Source: Crenothrix polyspora
GTDB taxonomy: Bacteria > Pseudomonadota > Gammaproteobacteria > Methylococcales > Methylomonadaceae
DNA length: 5,898 nucleotides
Assembly (NCBI GenBank): GCA_945903675.1
Contig: CAMDOP010000206.1
Location: forward strand, 1-5,898
Direction: 5' to 3'
In this document: in pieces, positions 1 to 5,898 of the stretch
Layout of the letters: the number at the start of each line of letters is the position of its first letter
Position numbering within the stretch: position 1 is the stretch's first letter
Program-made: the position numbers and the translations under genes
The notes under the pieces: model-generated
What the model was told of the DNA's origin: nothing
Databases searched by the model: none
What the model saw: only the letters and a program-made list of their open reading frames with translations

Positions 1-1077
1 GTACTTCACACAGAATGTAGTATGAATTGGGGCGGCCAGGAGTTTAGAACCGCTTTAGAAGTTAATTATCTCAATAATAACCAGCATAATTCATGGTTGT
101 TGTGTCATCCAAATAGTCAATTGTATAAAAAAGGCAAGGCATTAGGTGCGAATGTCGTGGCTATGGATTTAACTTGCCTATGGCGTGTTGATATAGCGAT
201 TAGAATATGGCTGTTCTGCTTGAAAAATAACATTGATATTATTAATACGCACGGTTCAAAAGATTCTACCTTGTGTCTAGTGAGTTATTTTTTGGGTATT
301 CCATTGCTTAGGAGTCGACAAATAACTAATCTCATCAAGAAGACTCTAGCCTATAAATATGGATGTACCCATATTATAGCGGCCGCCCATGTTATTAAAA
401 ATAGTTTGGTAGCCTCTGGTATCAATAAAAATAAGATTACAGTGATAGGGGAAGGTGTCGATGTTAAAGAATTTAATCCAGATGTAGCTTCGGCTTATTT
501 AAAGGCAGAGTTCAATGTTTCTGATAACGATAATGTGGTTGTTAATGTTGGTATGATTCGCGAAGATAAAGGTCAGGTTTATTTTTTGGAGGCTGCTCGT
601 ATTATCCTAGAGCAAAAAAAGACTATTAAGTTTTTTACTATTGGCGAAGGCGTTGGCAATAGAAAGTTAGAAAACCATTTGCAAATGCTCATCAAGCAAT
701 ACAGGCTAGAAAAAAATGTTTTTATAACGGGCTATAGGGAAGATATTGCTGCATTTACCCATTTAGCAGATTTGCTGGTAGTTGCTTCAATTGGTACGGA
801 AGCGCAGTCGAGAGTTGTGCCACAAGCGTTTGCTACGCGCAAAACAGTAGTTGTTACCGACGTCGGCGGATTAACCGAATTGGTTAAAGATGAGCAGAAT
901 GGTCTTGTCATTCCCCCAGAAAATGCGGAAGCGATGGCGGCGGCTATTTTAAGAATACTTGATGATTCTTCGCTTAAACAAAAACTTGAAAACGATGCTT
1001 TTGAACTGGCTAAACGCTGTTTATCTTTTGATAGCATGATGGATGATACCCTTGAGTTATATGAACGCTGTGTATGA
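1..1077 (+). CDS. Family 4 glycosyltransferase, LPS core type (5' partial)
   Basis: Probable sugar-nucleotide-dependent glycosyltransferase (GT-B fold, GT4) acting on the LPS core at the cytoplasmic face of the inner membrane. The reading frame is open to base 1 and begins VLHTECSMNWGGQEFR, the usual first beta strand and glycine-rich loop of this family. The ATG at base 22 is therefore an internal Met, and the true start lies just upstream of the window. Further GT4 marks are HGSKDS (about 253-270), VIGEGVD opening the C-terminal Rossmann domain (about 442-462), NVGMIREDKGQ (about 544-576), and the donor-binding region with TEAQSRVVPQAFA followed by TDVGGLTELV (about 796-888). The usual second Glu of the EX7E motif is Gln here (823-825). 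The gene ends in tandem stops (TGATGA), 9 bp before the ligase gene. The family is clear; donor, acceptor and linkage are unknown. Confidence 0.9.
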   Translation, partial: VLHTECSMNWGGQEFRTALEVNYLNNNQHNSWLLCHPNSQLYKKGKALGANVVAMDLTCLWRVDIAIRIWLFCLKNNIDIINTHGSKDSTLCLVSYFLGIPLLRSRQITNLIKKTLAYKYGCTHIIAAAHVIKNSLVASGINKNKITVIGEGVDVKEFNPDVASAYLKAEFNVSDNDNVVVNVGMIREDKGQVYFLEAARIILEQKKTIKFFTIGEGVGNRKLENHLQMLIKQYRLEKNVFITGYREDIAAFTHLADLLVVASIGTEAQSRVVPQAFATRKTVVVTDVGGLTELVKDEQNGLVIPPENAEAMAAAILRILDDSSLKQKLENDAFELAKRCLSFDSMMDDTLELYERCV

Positions 1078-1086
1078 TGAATCACA

Positions 1087-2298
1087 ATGTTTAGTGTAAT
1101 GTTCGAAAAAGTTAACGTTTGGGCGCTTAAAGTCGGTGGGATTTGCACGGCTTTATTTATAGTAGCCATTTACTTTTCAACCAGTTTAGCCATTATGCTA
1201 TCAGGCTTGTTAGCCTTGTTATGGTTGTTTACGGGTCAATATAAGTCCTTGCCAGACATTTTAAAGAATAATTTGGTTGCAGCCAGTTCACTGTTGTTAT
1301 TTGCATTTTTTATTGTCGGTCTTAGCTACAGTAGTGTAAGTCATATAGAGGCACTTTCAATGTTGCCTAAATACAGAGAGTTACTATTTATTCCGCTGTT
1401 AACGGCTTTTTTAAGTACGGAGCGTTCTCGCTATTGGGCATGGAATGCTTTTATTATTTCATCGTTGCTGATATTGGTGATTTCTTATTTGATGTATTTT
1501 CGTGTTATGGATTTAAATCATCAGGGGGCTGCAGCTTTTAAAAGCCGCATAACGCATAGTGTTCTTATTTCATTTTTTGGCTTTTTTTGTGCTCACAAAG
1601 CTTATATTGGAAAAGCTTATCAAAAGCTCTATTGGCTAGTGTTGATTGCCTGTGTTTATAATTTGTTTTTTATAGTTGATGGACGTACTGGGCAATTAAT
1701 TGCTGTTTCATTAACCCTATTGTTTGCCGTACAGCACTTTACTAAGCGAGGACTTTTACTGGCCGTCTTTATAGGAGGTCTCTTAATGGTACTGTTTTTA
1801 AATTATTCAGATAAGGCAGCAAGGATCAATTCAGGTTTTTCCAGTACCCAATCTTATTTACAAGCTCATCCTGAGAATGCAGAAGCTTCGATGGGCTTGA
1901 GATTAACCTTTTGGAAAAATTCATTAAAACTGATCGCTGAAAAACCTTTGTTAGGTCATGGTACAGGGAGTTTTGCAAAAGAATATGAACGGATTGCCAG
2001 CTCTGAAACAATGATGGCAAAAAACCCCCACAATGAATTTTTAATGATTAGTGTTCAATTAGGTGCTGTAGGGCTATTAATTTATTTAGGTTTTCTGGCT
2101 AGTCAGTATTATTTATCGAAAAGACTGCCCCATCAAGAAAAGTGCCTCGCTCAGGGATTATTACTCACTTTAATCATTACCAGTCTCTTTAATACCCCGA
2201 TTATGGATCATACAGAAGGCCACTGGTTTATTATGATGATAGCCTTATGTTTTTCCTCATTATCCACCGATCTGAAGACCAAAATAAATCATGCTTAG
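1087..2298 (+). CDS. waaL: O-antigen ligase family protein (WaaL-like)
   Basis: Polytopic inner-membrane protein of 403 residues with roughly 10-12 hydrophobic segments (for example about 17-50, 62-80, 118-139, 181-196, 221-240, 319-340, 352-370 and 376-394). A large hydrophilic loop, probably periplasmic, spans about 241-318. It carries the hallmarks of the Wzy_C/O-antigen ligase family: an Arg in DGRTGQ (R200), RLTFW followed by LLGHGTGSF (289-296), and NPHNEF with a His (H315) near the loop end. In known WaaL proteins an Arg and a His at comparable places are essential for moving glycan from undecaprenyl diphosphate to lipid A-core. A Wzy polymerase has the same fold and cannot be strictly excluded, but the position among core glycosyltransferases and next to msbA favours a ligase. 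The start at 1087 has no clear Shine-Dalgarno; ATG 1099 is an alternative. The 3' end overlaps the next gene by 8 bp. Confidence 0.85.
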   Translation: MFSVMFEKVNVWALKVGGICTALFIVAIYFSTSLAIMLSGLLALLWLFTGQYKSLPDILKNNLVAASSLLLFAFFIVGLSYSSVSHIEALSMLPKYRELLFIPLLTAFLSTERSRYWAWNAFIISSLLILVISYLMYFRVMDLNHQGAAAFKSRITHSVLISFFGFFCAHKAYIGKAYQKLYWLVLIACVYNLFFIVDGRTGQLIAVSLTLLFAVQHFTKRGLLLAVFIGGLLMVLFLNYSDKAARINSGFSSTQSYLQAHPENAEASMGLRLTFWKNSLKLIAEKPLLGHGTGSFAKEYERIASSETMMAKNPHNEFLMISVQLGAVGLLIYLGFLASQYYLSKRLPHQEKCLAQGLLLTLIITSLFNTPIMDHTEGHWFIMMIALCFSSLSTDLKTKINHA

Positions 2299-3034
2299 CG
2301 TCATAATTATTACCAAAAATGAAGCCTTTCATATAGGTCGCTGCCTAGAGTCAGTTTCATGGGCAGATGAAATCATCGTATTGGATTCTGGTAGTGAAGA
2401 TAATACCGTTGAAATATGTAGACGTTATACCGACAAGGTCTTTATCACCGATTGGCCAGGCTTTGGTATTCAAAAACAACGGGCCTTGACTCATGCTCAG
2501 GGTGATTGGGTGTTTTCGATTGATGCCGATGAAGTGGTGAGTCCTGAATTAAAAGTAGAGATTCAAGCGGCTATGATTGAATCCTCGTTTAATGGTTATG
2601 AAATTCCACGTTTATCTAGTTATTGCGGTAAGCAAATGCGTCATGGTGGATGGTATCCTGACTATGTGCTTAGGTTGTTTAAGCGCGAAACAGGATGTTT
2701 TACTGATGATGTGGTGCATGAGCATATTGTAGTGCAAGGTGATGTGGGGCAATTGACCGTTCCGTTGATGCATGATGCTTTTATTAACTTAGAAGAAGTT
2801 TTACATAAAGTGAATAGCTATTCGTCATTAGGCGCGAAAAAGTTATATCAAAAAAATGTATCCTCATCGTTAGGTAAGGCCTTATTCAAAGCCTTATGGA
2901 CCTTTATTCGTACCTATGGGCTAAAGGGTGGTTTTTTAGATGGGCGCCAAGGTTTAATGCTAGCTATTTCCAATGCTGAAGGCACTTATTATAAATATAT
3001 TAAGTTGTTGGAATTACAAAGCCGTCAATCATGA
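2291..3034 (+). CDS. waaE: WaaE/KdtX-type family 2 glycosyltransferase
   Basis: Cytoplasmic GT-A glycosyltransferase of 247 residues, close to the roughly 250 residues usual for the WaaE/KdtX family. Visible marks are the N-terminal strand VIIITKNEA (4-12), the nucleotide-binding DSGSEDNT (32-39), the metal-binding DAD triad (D78-D80, followed by E81), and the family-typical C-terminal block LRLFKRETGCFTDDVVHEHI, where the likely catalytic region DDVVHE is 139-144. Characterised enterobacterial WaaE adds beta-1,4-glucose to heptose I of the inner core. Applying that reaction here is inference, since the same family covers other core sugars. The ATG lies inside the end of the ligase gene (8-bp overlap), which suggests translational coupling, and the stop overlaps the next start by 4 bp. 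No good Shine-Dalgarno is visible. Confidence 0.88.
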   Translation: MLSVIIITKNEAFHIGRCLESVSWADEIIVLDSGSEDNTVEICRRYTDKVFITDWPGFGIQKQRALTHAQGDWVFSIDADEVVSPELKVEIQAAMIESSFNGYEIPRLSSYCGKQMRHGGWYPDYVLRLFKRETGCFTDDVVHEHIVVQGDVGQLTVPLMHDAFINLEEVLHKVNSYSSLGAKKLYQKNVSSSLGKALFKALWTFIRTYGLKGGFLDGRQGLMLAISNAEGTYYKYIKLLELQSRQS

Positions 3035-3846
3035 AGTTAATATCTGTTATTGTCACGACCTATAATTGGCCTCCAGCACTAAAACTGTGTTTAGACAGTT
3101 TATTTGCCCAACATGACCAAGATTTTGAGATTATTGTCGCTGATGATGGCTCTAATGCCGAAAATTTAAAACAAACACAGACCTTTTGCGAACAGAGTCC
3201 TGTGGCTATAGCTTATAGCTATCATGAAGATCAGGGCTTTAGAGCAGGAACCATTAGAAATAAAGCTGTTGCACTGAGTAAAGGTGATTATTTGCTCTTT
3301 ATTGATGGCGATTGTATTGTGAGGCCAAACTTTATTGCTAGGCATCGTCAATTAGCTGAGGTGCAGTGTTTTGTGCCTGGAAATCGGGTGCTATTAAATC
3401 CTGAGTTTACTCAAGCAGTGATAGCGCAACAGATTCCTTTATATGGAAAATCTAGCTATTATTTTCTATTGCTTAGGTTACAGAAAAAAATAAATCGATG
3501 GTCTAGCTTTCTGTATTTGTCATTAGGATTTTTAAGGCATCTTCAGCCTAAAAAATGGCAAAGAGCCATGACCTGCAATCTGGGGGTTTGGAAAGACGAT
3601 TTTATTCGGGTCAATGGCTTTGACGAATTATTTGAAGGCTGGGGCTTTGAGGATTCTGATTTAGTTATCAGATTGATACATGCGGGCATTAAACGCAAAG
3701 AAGGACGCTTTGCCGTGCCGGTGTTGCATCTATGGCATGCTCATAATGACAAAAGTAAGCAAGCACAAAATTATCAGCGTTTGCTCGATCGATTACAGCA
3801 ACAAGATTTTATTATTGCAGAAAAGGGTGTTTCTCAATATTTATAG
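3031..3846 (+). CDS. Family 2 glycosyltransferase with galactosyltransferase-like C-terminus
   Basis: GT-A glycosyltransferase of 271 residues. The N-terminal half has VIVTTYN (6-12), ADDGS (37-41) and the metal-binding motif DGD (D92-D94). The C-terminal half has NGFDELFEGWGFEDSDL (195-211), the Glyco_transf_7C-type block in which the E-D-x-D acids (E207, D208, D210) are expected to form the acceptor/catalytic site, then HLWHAHND (233-240). Between the halves, about 129-180, is a stretch rich in aromatic and basic residues (YGKSSYYF, LRLQKK, KKWQR) that could sit on the membrane surface; that is inference. Its start ATG shares ATGA with the stop of the waaE-like gene, a classic coupling overlap. 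It probably adds a hexose or similar sugar to the core after the preceding enzyme. The specific sugar cannot be assigned and I do not recognise a standard gene name. Confidence 0.87.
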   Translation: MKLISVIVTTYNWPPALKLCLDSLFAQHDQDFEIIVADDGSNAENLKQTQTFCEQSPVAIAYSYHEDQGFRAGTIRNKAVALSKGDYLLFIDGDCIVRPNFIARHRQLAEVQCFVPGNRVLLNPEFTQAVIAQQIPLYGKSSYYFLLLRLQKKINRWSSFLYLSLGFLRHLQPKKWQRAMTCNLGVWKDDFIRVNGFDELFEGWGFEDSDLVIRLIHAGIKRKEGRFAVPVLHLWHAHNDKSKQAQNYQRLLDRLQQQDFIIAEKGVSQYL

Positions 3847-3903
3847 TCATTAATAAGGTATCGTTAGCTAAAAGGCAGTACCTATCAACAATATTTATAA
3901 AAC
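3847..3903 (+). other. 57-bp intergenic gap before msbA
   Basis: AT-rich spacer between the family 2 glycosyltransferase and msbA, the largest gap between genes in the cluster. It contains no T-tract terminator and no convincing -35/-10 pair; a TTATAA just before the ATG lacks a partner and would place the transcript start on the start codon. A 5-bp inverted repeat (AGGTA 3856-3860, TACCT 3879-3883) encloses it in part but is too short to interpret. Most simply msbA is read through from the genes upstream. A weak internal promoter cannot be excluded. Confidence 0.5.
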
Positions 3904-5685
3904 ATGAAAAAAGAACCTACTACCAGTACCGTAATATATAAGCGTTTATTAACCTATGTAAAACCACATCGTGGTCTTTTTGCCATCAGTATTTTTGGCT
4001 TCTTGATGTATTCAGGAACGCAGACTTTATTTGCGGCATTAATTAAACATATTATTGATACTCTGCAAAGTGAAGCTAGAGAAGGCATGTATTATTTGCC
4101 GTTATTGTTTAGTGGTTTAATTATTATTCATGGTATAGGCGCTTACATCGGCAATTATTTTTTAGCTAAAGTATCGACTAATGTGGTGCATGCCTTAAGG
4201 TGTGAAATCTTTGATCAATATACGCGTCTGCCTACCAGTTATTTTGATGCTAATAACAGTGGTTATATGATTTCGAGAATAACCAACAATGTCGGACAGG
4301 TGACTCAGGCAACGACTGATGCCGTGCGTACCTTTGTGCGAGAGGGCTTTACTGCTATTGGCCTATTAATTTATTTATTCTATTCAAGTTGGATGTTGTC
4401 GCTAGTTTTTGTGGCGATTGCGCCTATTATTGTGGTGCTGGTGGGATATGTTAGTAAGCGTCTACGTGGTATTAGTAAGAAAATACAAGAATCCATCGGT
4501 GATATGACCCATATTACTTCTGAATTAGTCGGTGGACATCGTGTGGTGCGCAGTTATGGCGGAGAGGATTATGAGCGTAAGCGCTTTTTAGAAAGCAGCT
4601 TATATAATCGCCGGCAATCTCTGAAGCTTTCGACGACGATGGCCATACATAATCCGATTATGCAATTCATTATCGCCATTGCCTTATCCGTTTTAATGTA
4701 TATGGCCTTGTTTTTTATGAAGCAAGCCAGTGTCGGTGAATTTGTCGGTTATTTGACGGCTGCCTTTTTATTACCTAGACCCATTAGACAATTAAGTGAT
4801 GCTAACGGTGATATACAAAAAGGTATCGCGGCTGCTGAATCCTTATTTGAAATATTAGATGAGCCGGGTGAAGAAGATTCAGGTGGTTATCAAGCAGAGC
4901 GTTGCCAAGGTGCCTTAGAATTTAAAAATCTTTCATTTAAGTATCCAGGAACGAATGAGTTTGTGCTTAAGGATATTAATTTCAAGGTAGAACCTGGTCA
5001 GACGATTGCTTTAGTCGGTGCATCAGGGGGTGGTAAAAGTACCTTAGCTAATTTGGTTTCACGTTTTTATCCTCATGATAATGGAGAGATATTATTAGAC
5101 GGCGTAGAAATTAATAGCTATCAGTTAGCTAACTTAAGAAAGCAAATCGCCTTAGTTAATCAACAAGTCACGCTATTCAATGATACGATAGCGAACAATA
5201 TTGCTTATGGCGCGCTAGCAACGGCGACTAAAGACGAAATTATGCAGGCTGCCACTGATGCCTATGCCATGGAATTTGTGAGCAAGTTTGAGTTAGGTTT
5301 AGAGACTGAAATTGGTGAGAATGGCGTTAAGTTATCCGGTGGACAGAGGCAGCGTTTAGCCTTGGCCAGAGCATTACTTAAAGATGCGCCTATATTAATA
5401 TTAGATGAAGCAACATCAGCATTAGATACCGAATCAGAACGCTATATACAAGCGGCTTTGCAAAAAGTGATTGGCAATCGAACCACATTGGTTATCGCTC
5501 ATCGCTTATCAACGATAGAAAATGCAGATGTCATTTTAGTGATCGATCAAGGACGGATTATAGAGCAGGGTTCTCATGCAGATCTGATAGCAAAGCAAGG
5601 TGCTTATGCTCGTTTGCATCACATACAGTTTAAAACACAGATTGAAAAAACAGAGCAGCCTCGTGAAGTAACGATGCCAGATTAA
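3904..5685 (+). CDS. msbA: Lipid A-core flippase MsbA (ABC transporter, TMD-NBD half transporter)
   Basis: Homodimeric inner-membrane ABC exporter that uses ATP to flip lipid A-core from the cytoplasmic to the periplasmic leaflet. It has 593 residues against about 582 for E. coli MsbA; the excess is mainly a polar C-terminal tail. Six membrane segments lie at about 24-50, 63-87, 141-161, 163-184, 250-272 and 275-297. The nucleotide-binding domain is complete: A-loop Y347, Walker A GASGGGKST (372-380, K378), Q-loop Q420, signature LSGGQ (477-481), Walker B ILILDE (D501, E502), D-loop SALD (505-508), and H-loop H533. Basic residues corresponding, by remembered alignment, to the LPS-contacting R148 and K299 of E. 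coli are present as R146 (in VREG) and R295. The start is fixed by an in-frame TAA two codons upstream. No Shine-Dalgarno is obvious. No lpxK follows within the window. Confidence 0.96.
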   Translation: MKKEPTTSTVIYKRLLTYVKPHRGLFAISIFGFLMYSGTQTLFAALIKHIIDTLQSEAREGMYYLPLLFSGLIIIHGIGAYIGNYFLAKVSTNVVHALRCEIFDQYTRLPTSYFDANNSGYMISRITNNVGQVTQATTDAVRTFVREGFTAIGLLIYLFYSSWMLSLVFVAIAPIIVVLVGYVSKRLRGISKKIQESIGDMTHITSELVGGHRVVRSYGGEDYERKRFLESSLYNRRQSLKLSTTMAIHNPIMQFIIAIALSVLMYMALFFMKQASVGEFVGYLTAAFLLPRPIRQLSDANGDIQKGIAAAESLFEILDEPGEEDSGGYQAERCQGALEFKNLSFKYPGTNEFVLKDINFKVEPGQTIALVGASGGGKSTLANLVSRFYPHDNGEILLDGVEINSYQLANLRKQIALVNQQVTLFNDTIANNIAYGALATATKDEIMQAATDAYAMEFVSKFELGLETEIGENGVKLSGGQRQRLALARALLKDAPILILDEATSALDTESERYIQAALQKVIGNRTTLVIAHRLSTIENADVILVIDQGRIIEQGSHADLIAKQGAYARLHHIQFKTQIEKTEQPREVTMPD

Positions 5686-5699
5686 ATGTAATTATTCAG

Positions 5700-5723
5700 T
5701 TCCCCTCTTTTTAGTGAGGGGGA
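5700..5723 (+). other. GC-rich hairpin just after msbA
   Basis: CCCCTC (5702-5707) pairs with GAGGGG (5716-5721), extended by one T-G wobble and one T-A pair, around the loop TTTTTAGT. It begins 15 bp after the msbA stop. No T-tract follows on either strand, so it is not a standard intrinsic terminator. It could protect the transcript 3' end from exonucleases; that is inference. Confidence 0.55.
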
Positions 5724-5752
5724 GTAGGAAAACAGCCGTTAAGTTAAAAAAC

Positions 5753-5809
5753 TGGAGTGCAATAGCTTCAGCTATTGCTTTTTAAAACAGCTGAAGCTGT
5801 TTTACTCCA
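5753..5809. repeat. Head-to-head pair of REP-like palindromic units (BIME-like)
   Basis: Two units in inverted orientation. Unit A on the + strand is TGGAGT (5753-5758) followed by a 20-nt palindrome (5759-5778). Unit B on the - strand is TGGAGT (5809 back to 5804) followed by a palindrome (5803 back to 5784). Both palindromes have the identical core AGCTTCAGCT. The five-base arms differ (GCAAT/ATTGC against AAAAC/GTTTT) at three pairs, and each change is compensated so that pairing is kept. TTTTT (5779-5783) separates the units. A short conserved head before a palindrome and inverted pairing of units are the architecture of REP/BIME repeats mobilised by RAYT (TnpA-REP) transposases. Whether this unit is repeated elsewhere in the genome cannot be seen here. 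Confidence 0.7.
5759..5783 (+). terminator. Probable intrinsic terminator of the LPS operon (unit A hairpin plus TTTTT)
   Basis: A perfect 9-bp stem (5759-5767 with 5770-5778; in practice 8 bp with loop TTCA) is followed directly by five Ts on the + strand, 73 bp after the msbA stop. The GC content of the stem is only moderate, so efficiency is uncertain. The second hairpin (5784-5803) also ends in TTTT and could back it up. On the - strand the TTTT belongs to the stem, so termination from that side would be weaker. Confidence 0.6.
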
Positions 5810-5898
5810 AGCCAATAGATGACTTAACTTAATGGCCTTAATACTTTTTTTAAACAGGTGCGCTAATAATCACCTAAACGCTATCTCTCTTTAAGAAC

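Larger units (their letters stand above)
5735..5836. repeat. 102-bp nested inverted repeat, MITE-like
   Basis: The outer arms 5735-5747 and 5824-5836 pair over 13 positions: GCC, one G-T wobble, then a perfect TTAAGTTAA against TTAACTTAA. They enclose the REP-like pair at 5753-5809, with a 5-bp spacer on the left and 14 bp on the right. As RNA or cruciform DNA this would form a long stem carrying two hairpins. The element contains no ORF. It could be a miniature mobile element, or AT-rich arms that happen to flank a REP pair. No clear target-site duplication is seen outside the arms. Confidence 0.55.
5686..5898. other. 213-bp non-coding region to the window end
   Basis: No ORF of convincing length on either strand. 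It holds the GC-rich hairpin (5700-5723), the nested repeat and probable terminator (5735-5836), a seven-T run (5845-5851) and a weak 5-bp inverted repeat with a 10-nt loop (AGGTG 5856-5860, CACCT 5871-5875). The end of the window may contain the leader of a further gene, but no start codon or promoter can be supported. Confidence 0.7.

Noticed and set aside
22..24. ATG at base 22 as the start of the first gene
   Set aside because: The frame stays open to base 1 and the upstream residues VLHTECS form the conserved first strand of GT4 enzymes, so the start is outside the window.
732..1169. 145-codon open frame on the - strand
   Set aside because: Lies antisense across the C-terminal domain of the GT4 gene and the start of the ligase gene, whose protein motifs are clear. 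Its translation is low-complexity, rich in Ser, Ala and Thr, and resembles no family I know.
1826..2020. 64-codon open frame on the - strand
   Set aside because: Falls within the conserved loop region of the ligase gene, opposite the GHGTGSF block; no independent sign of coding.
3166..3351. 61-codon open frame on the - strand
   Set aside because: Lies opposite the DGD-motif region of the second family 2 glycosyltransferase; a shadow of that gene.
3856..3883. Inverted repeat AGGTA/TACCT in the gap before msbA, as a terminator or operator
   Set aside because: Only 5 bp with an 18-nt loop and no T-tract; expected by chance in AT-rich DNA.
5735..5836. CRISPR array
   Set aside because: The two repeat units are inverted rather than direct, there are only two, and there is no regular spacer structure.
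5845..5875. Seven-T run and AGGTG/CACCT hairpin as a second terminator
   Set aside because: The T run precedes the hairpin on the + strand, and reading the - strand the hairpin is followed by As, so the order is wrong for a terminator in both directions; the stem is also only 5 bp.

Overview
The window is a compact, rightward gene cluster for building and exporting lipopolysaccharide (LPS) in a Gram-negative bacterium. The DNA is AT-rich. The proteins look gammaproteobacterial: the MsbA homologue is close to the E. coli protein along its whole length, and one glycosyltransferase belongs to the WaaE/KdtX type. The genus cannot be fixed from the sequence. A methanotroph-like (Methylococcales) background is only a weak guess.

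Layout: 1-1077 is a family-4 glycosyltransferase whose 5' end lies outside the window. 1087-2298 is a polytopic O-antigen ligase family protein (WaaL-like). 2291-3034 is a WaaE/KdtX-type family-2 glycosyltransferase. 3031-3846 is a second family-2 glycosyltransferase with a galactosyltransferase-like C-terminal part. After a 57-bp gap, 3904-5685 encodes MsbA, the lipid A-core flippase. All five genes are on the + strand. The first four are joined by a 9-bp gap, an 8-bp overlap and a 4-bp overlap, so they are almost certainly one transcription unit; msbA probably belongs to it too, since no convincing promoter or terminator is visible in the gap before it.

Inferred division of labour: the three cytoplasmic glycosyltransferases extend the lipid A-core oligosaccharide on the inner face of the inner membrane. 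MsbA flips the finished lipid A-core to the periplasmic face. The ligase then joins undecaprenyl-linked glycan to it there. Acceptor and donor sugars cannot be read from the sequence.

The last 213 bp (5686-5898) hold no gene but are rich in structure. They contain a small GC-rich hairpin (5700-5723) and a 102-bp nested inverted repeat (5735-5836). Inside the repeat are two head-to-head copies of a short REP-like unit: GGAGT, then a 20-nt palindrome with an identical AGCTTCAGCT core and compensating arm changes. The first palindrome followed by TTTTT probably also terminates the operon. This repeat is the most interesting item in the window. The coding part is an ordinary LPS cluster, and I see no evidence for a new multi-gene system.
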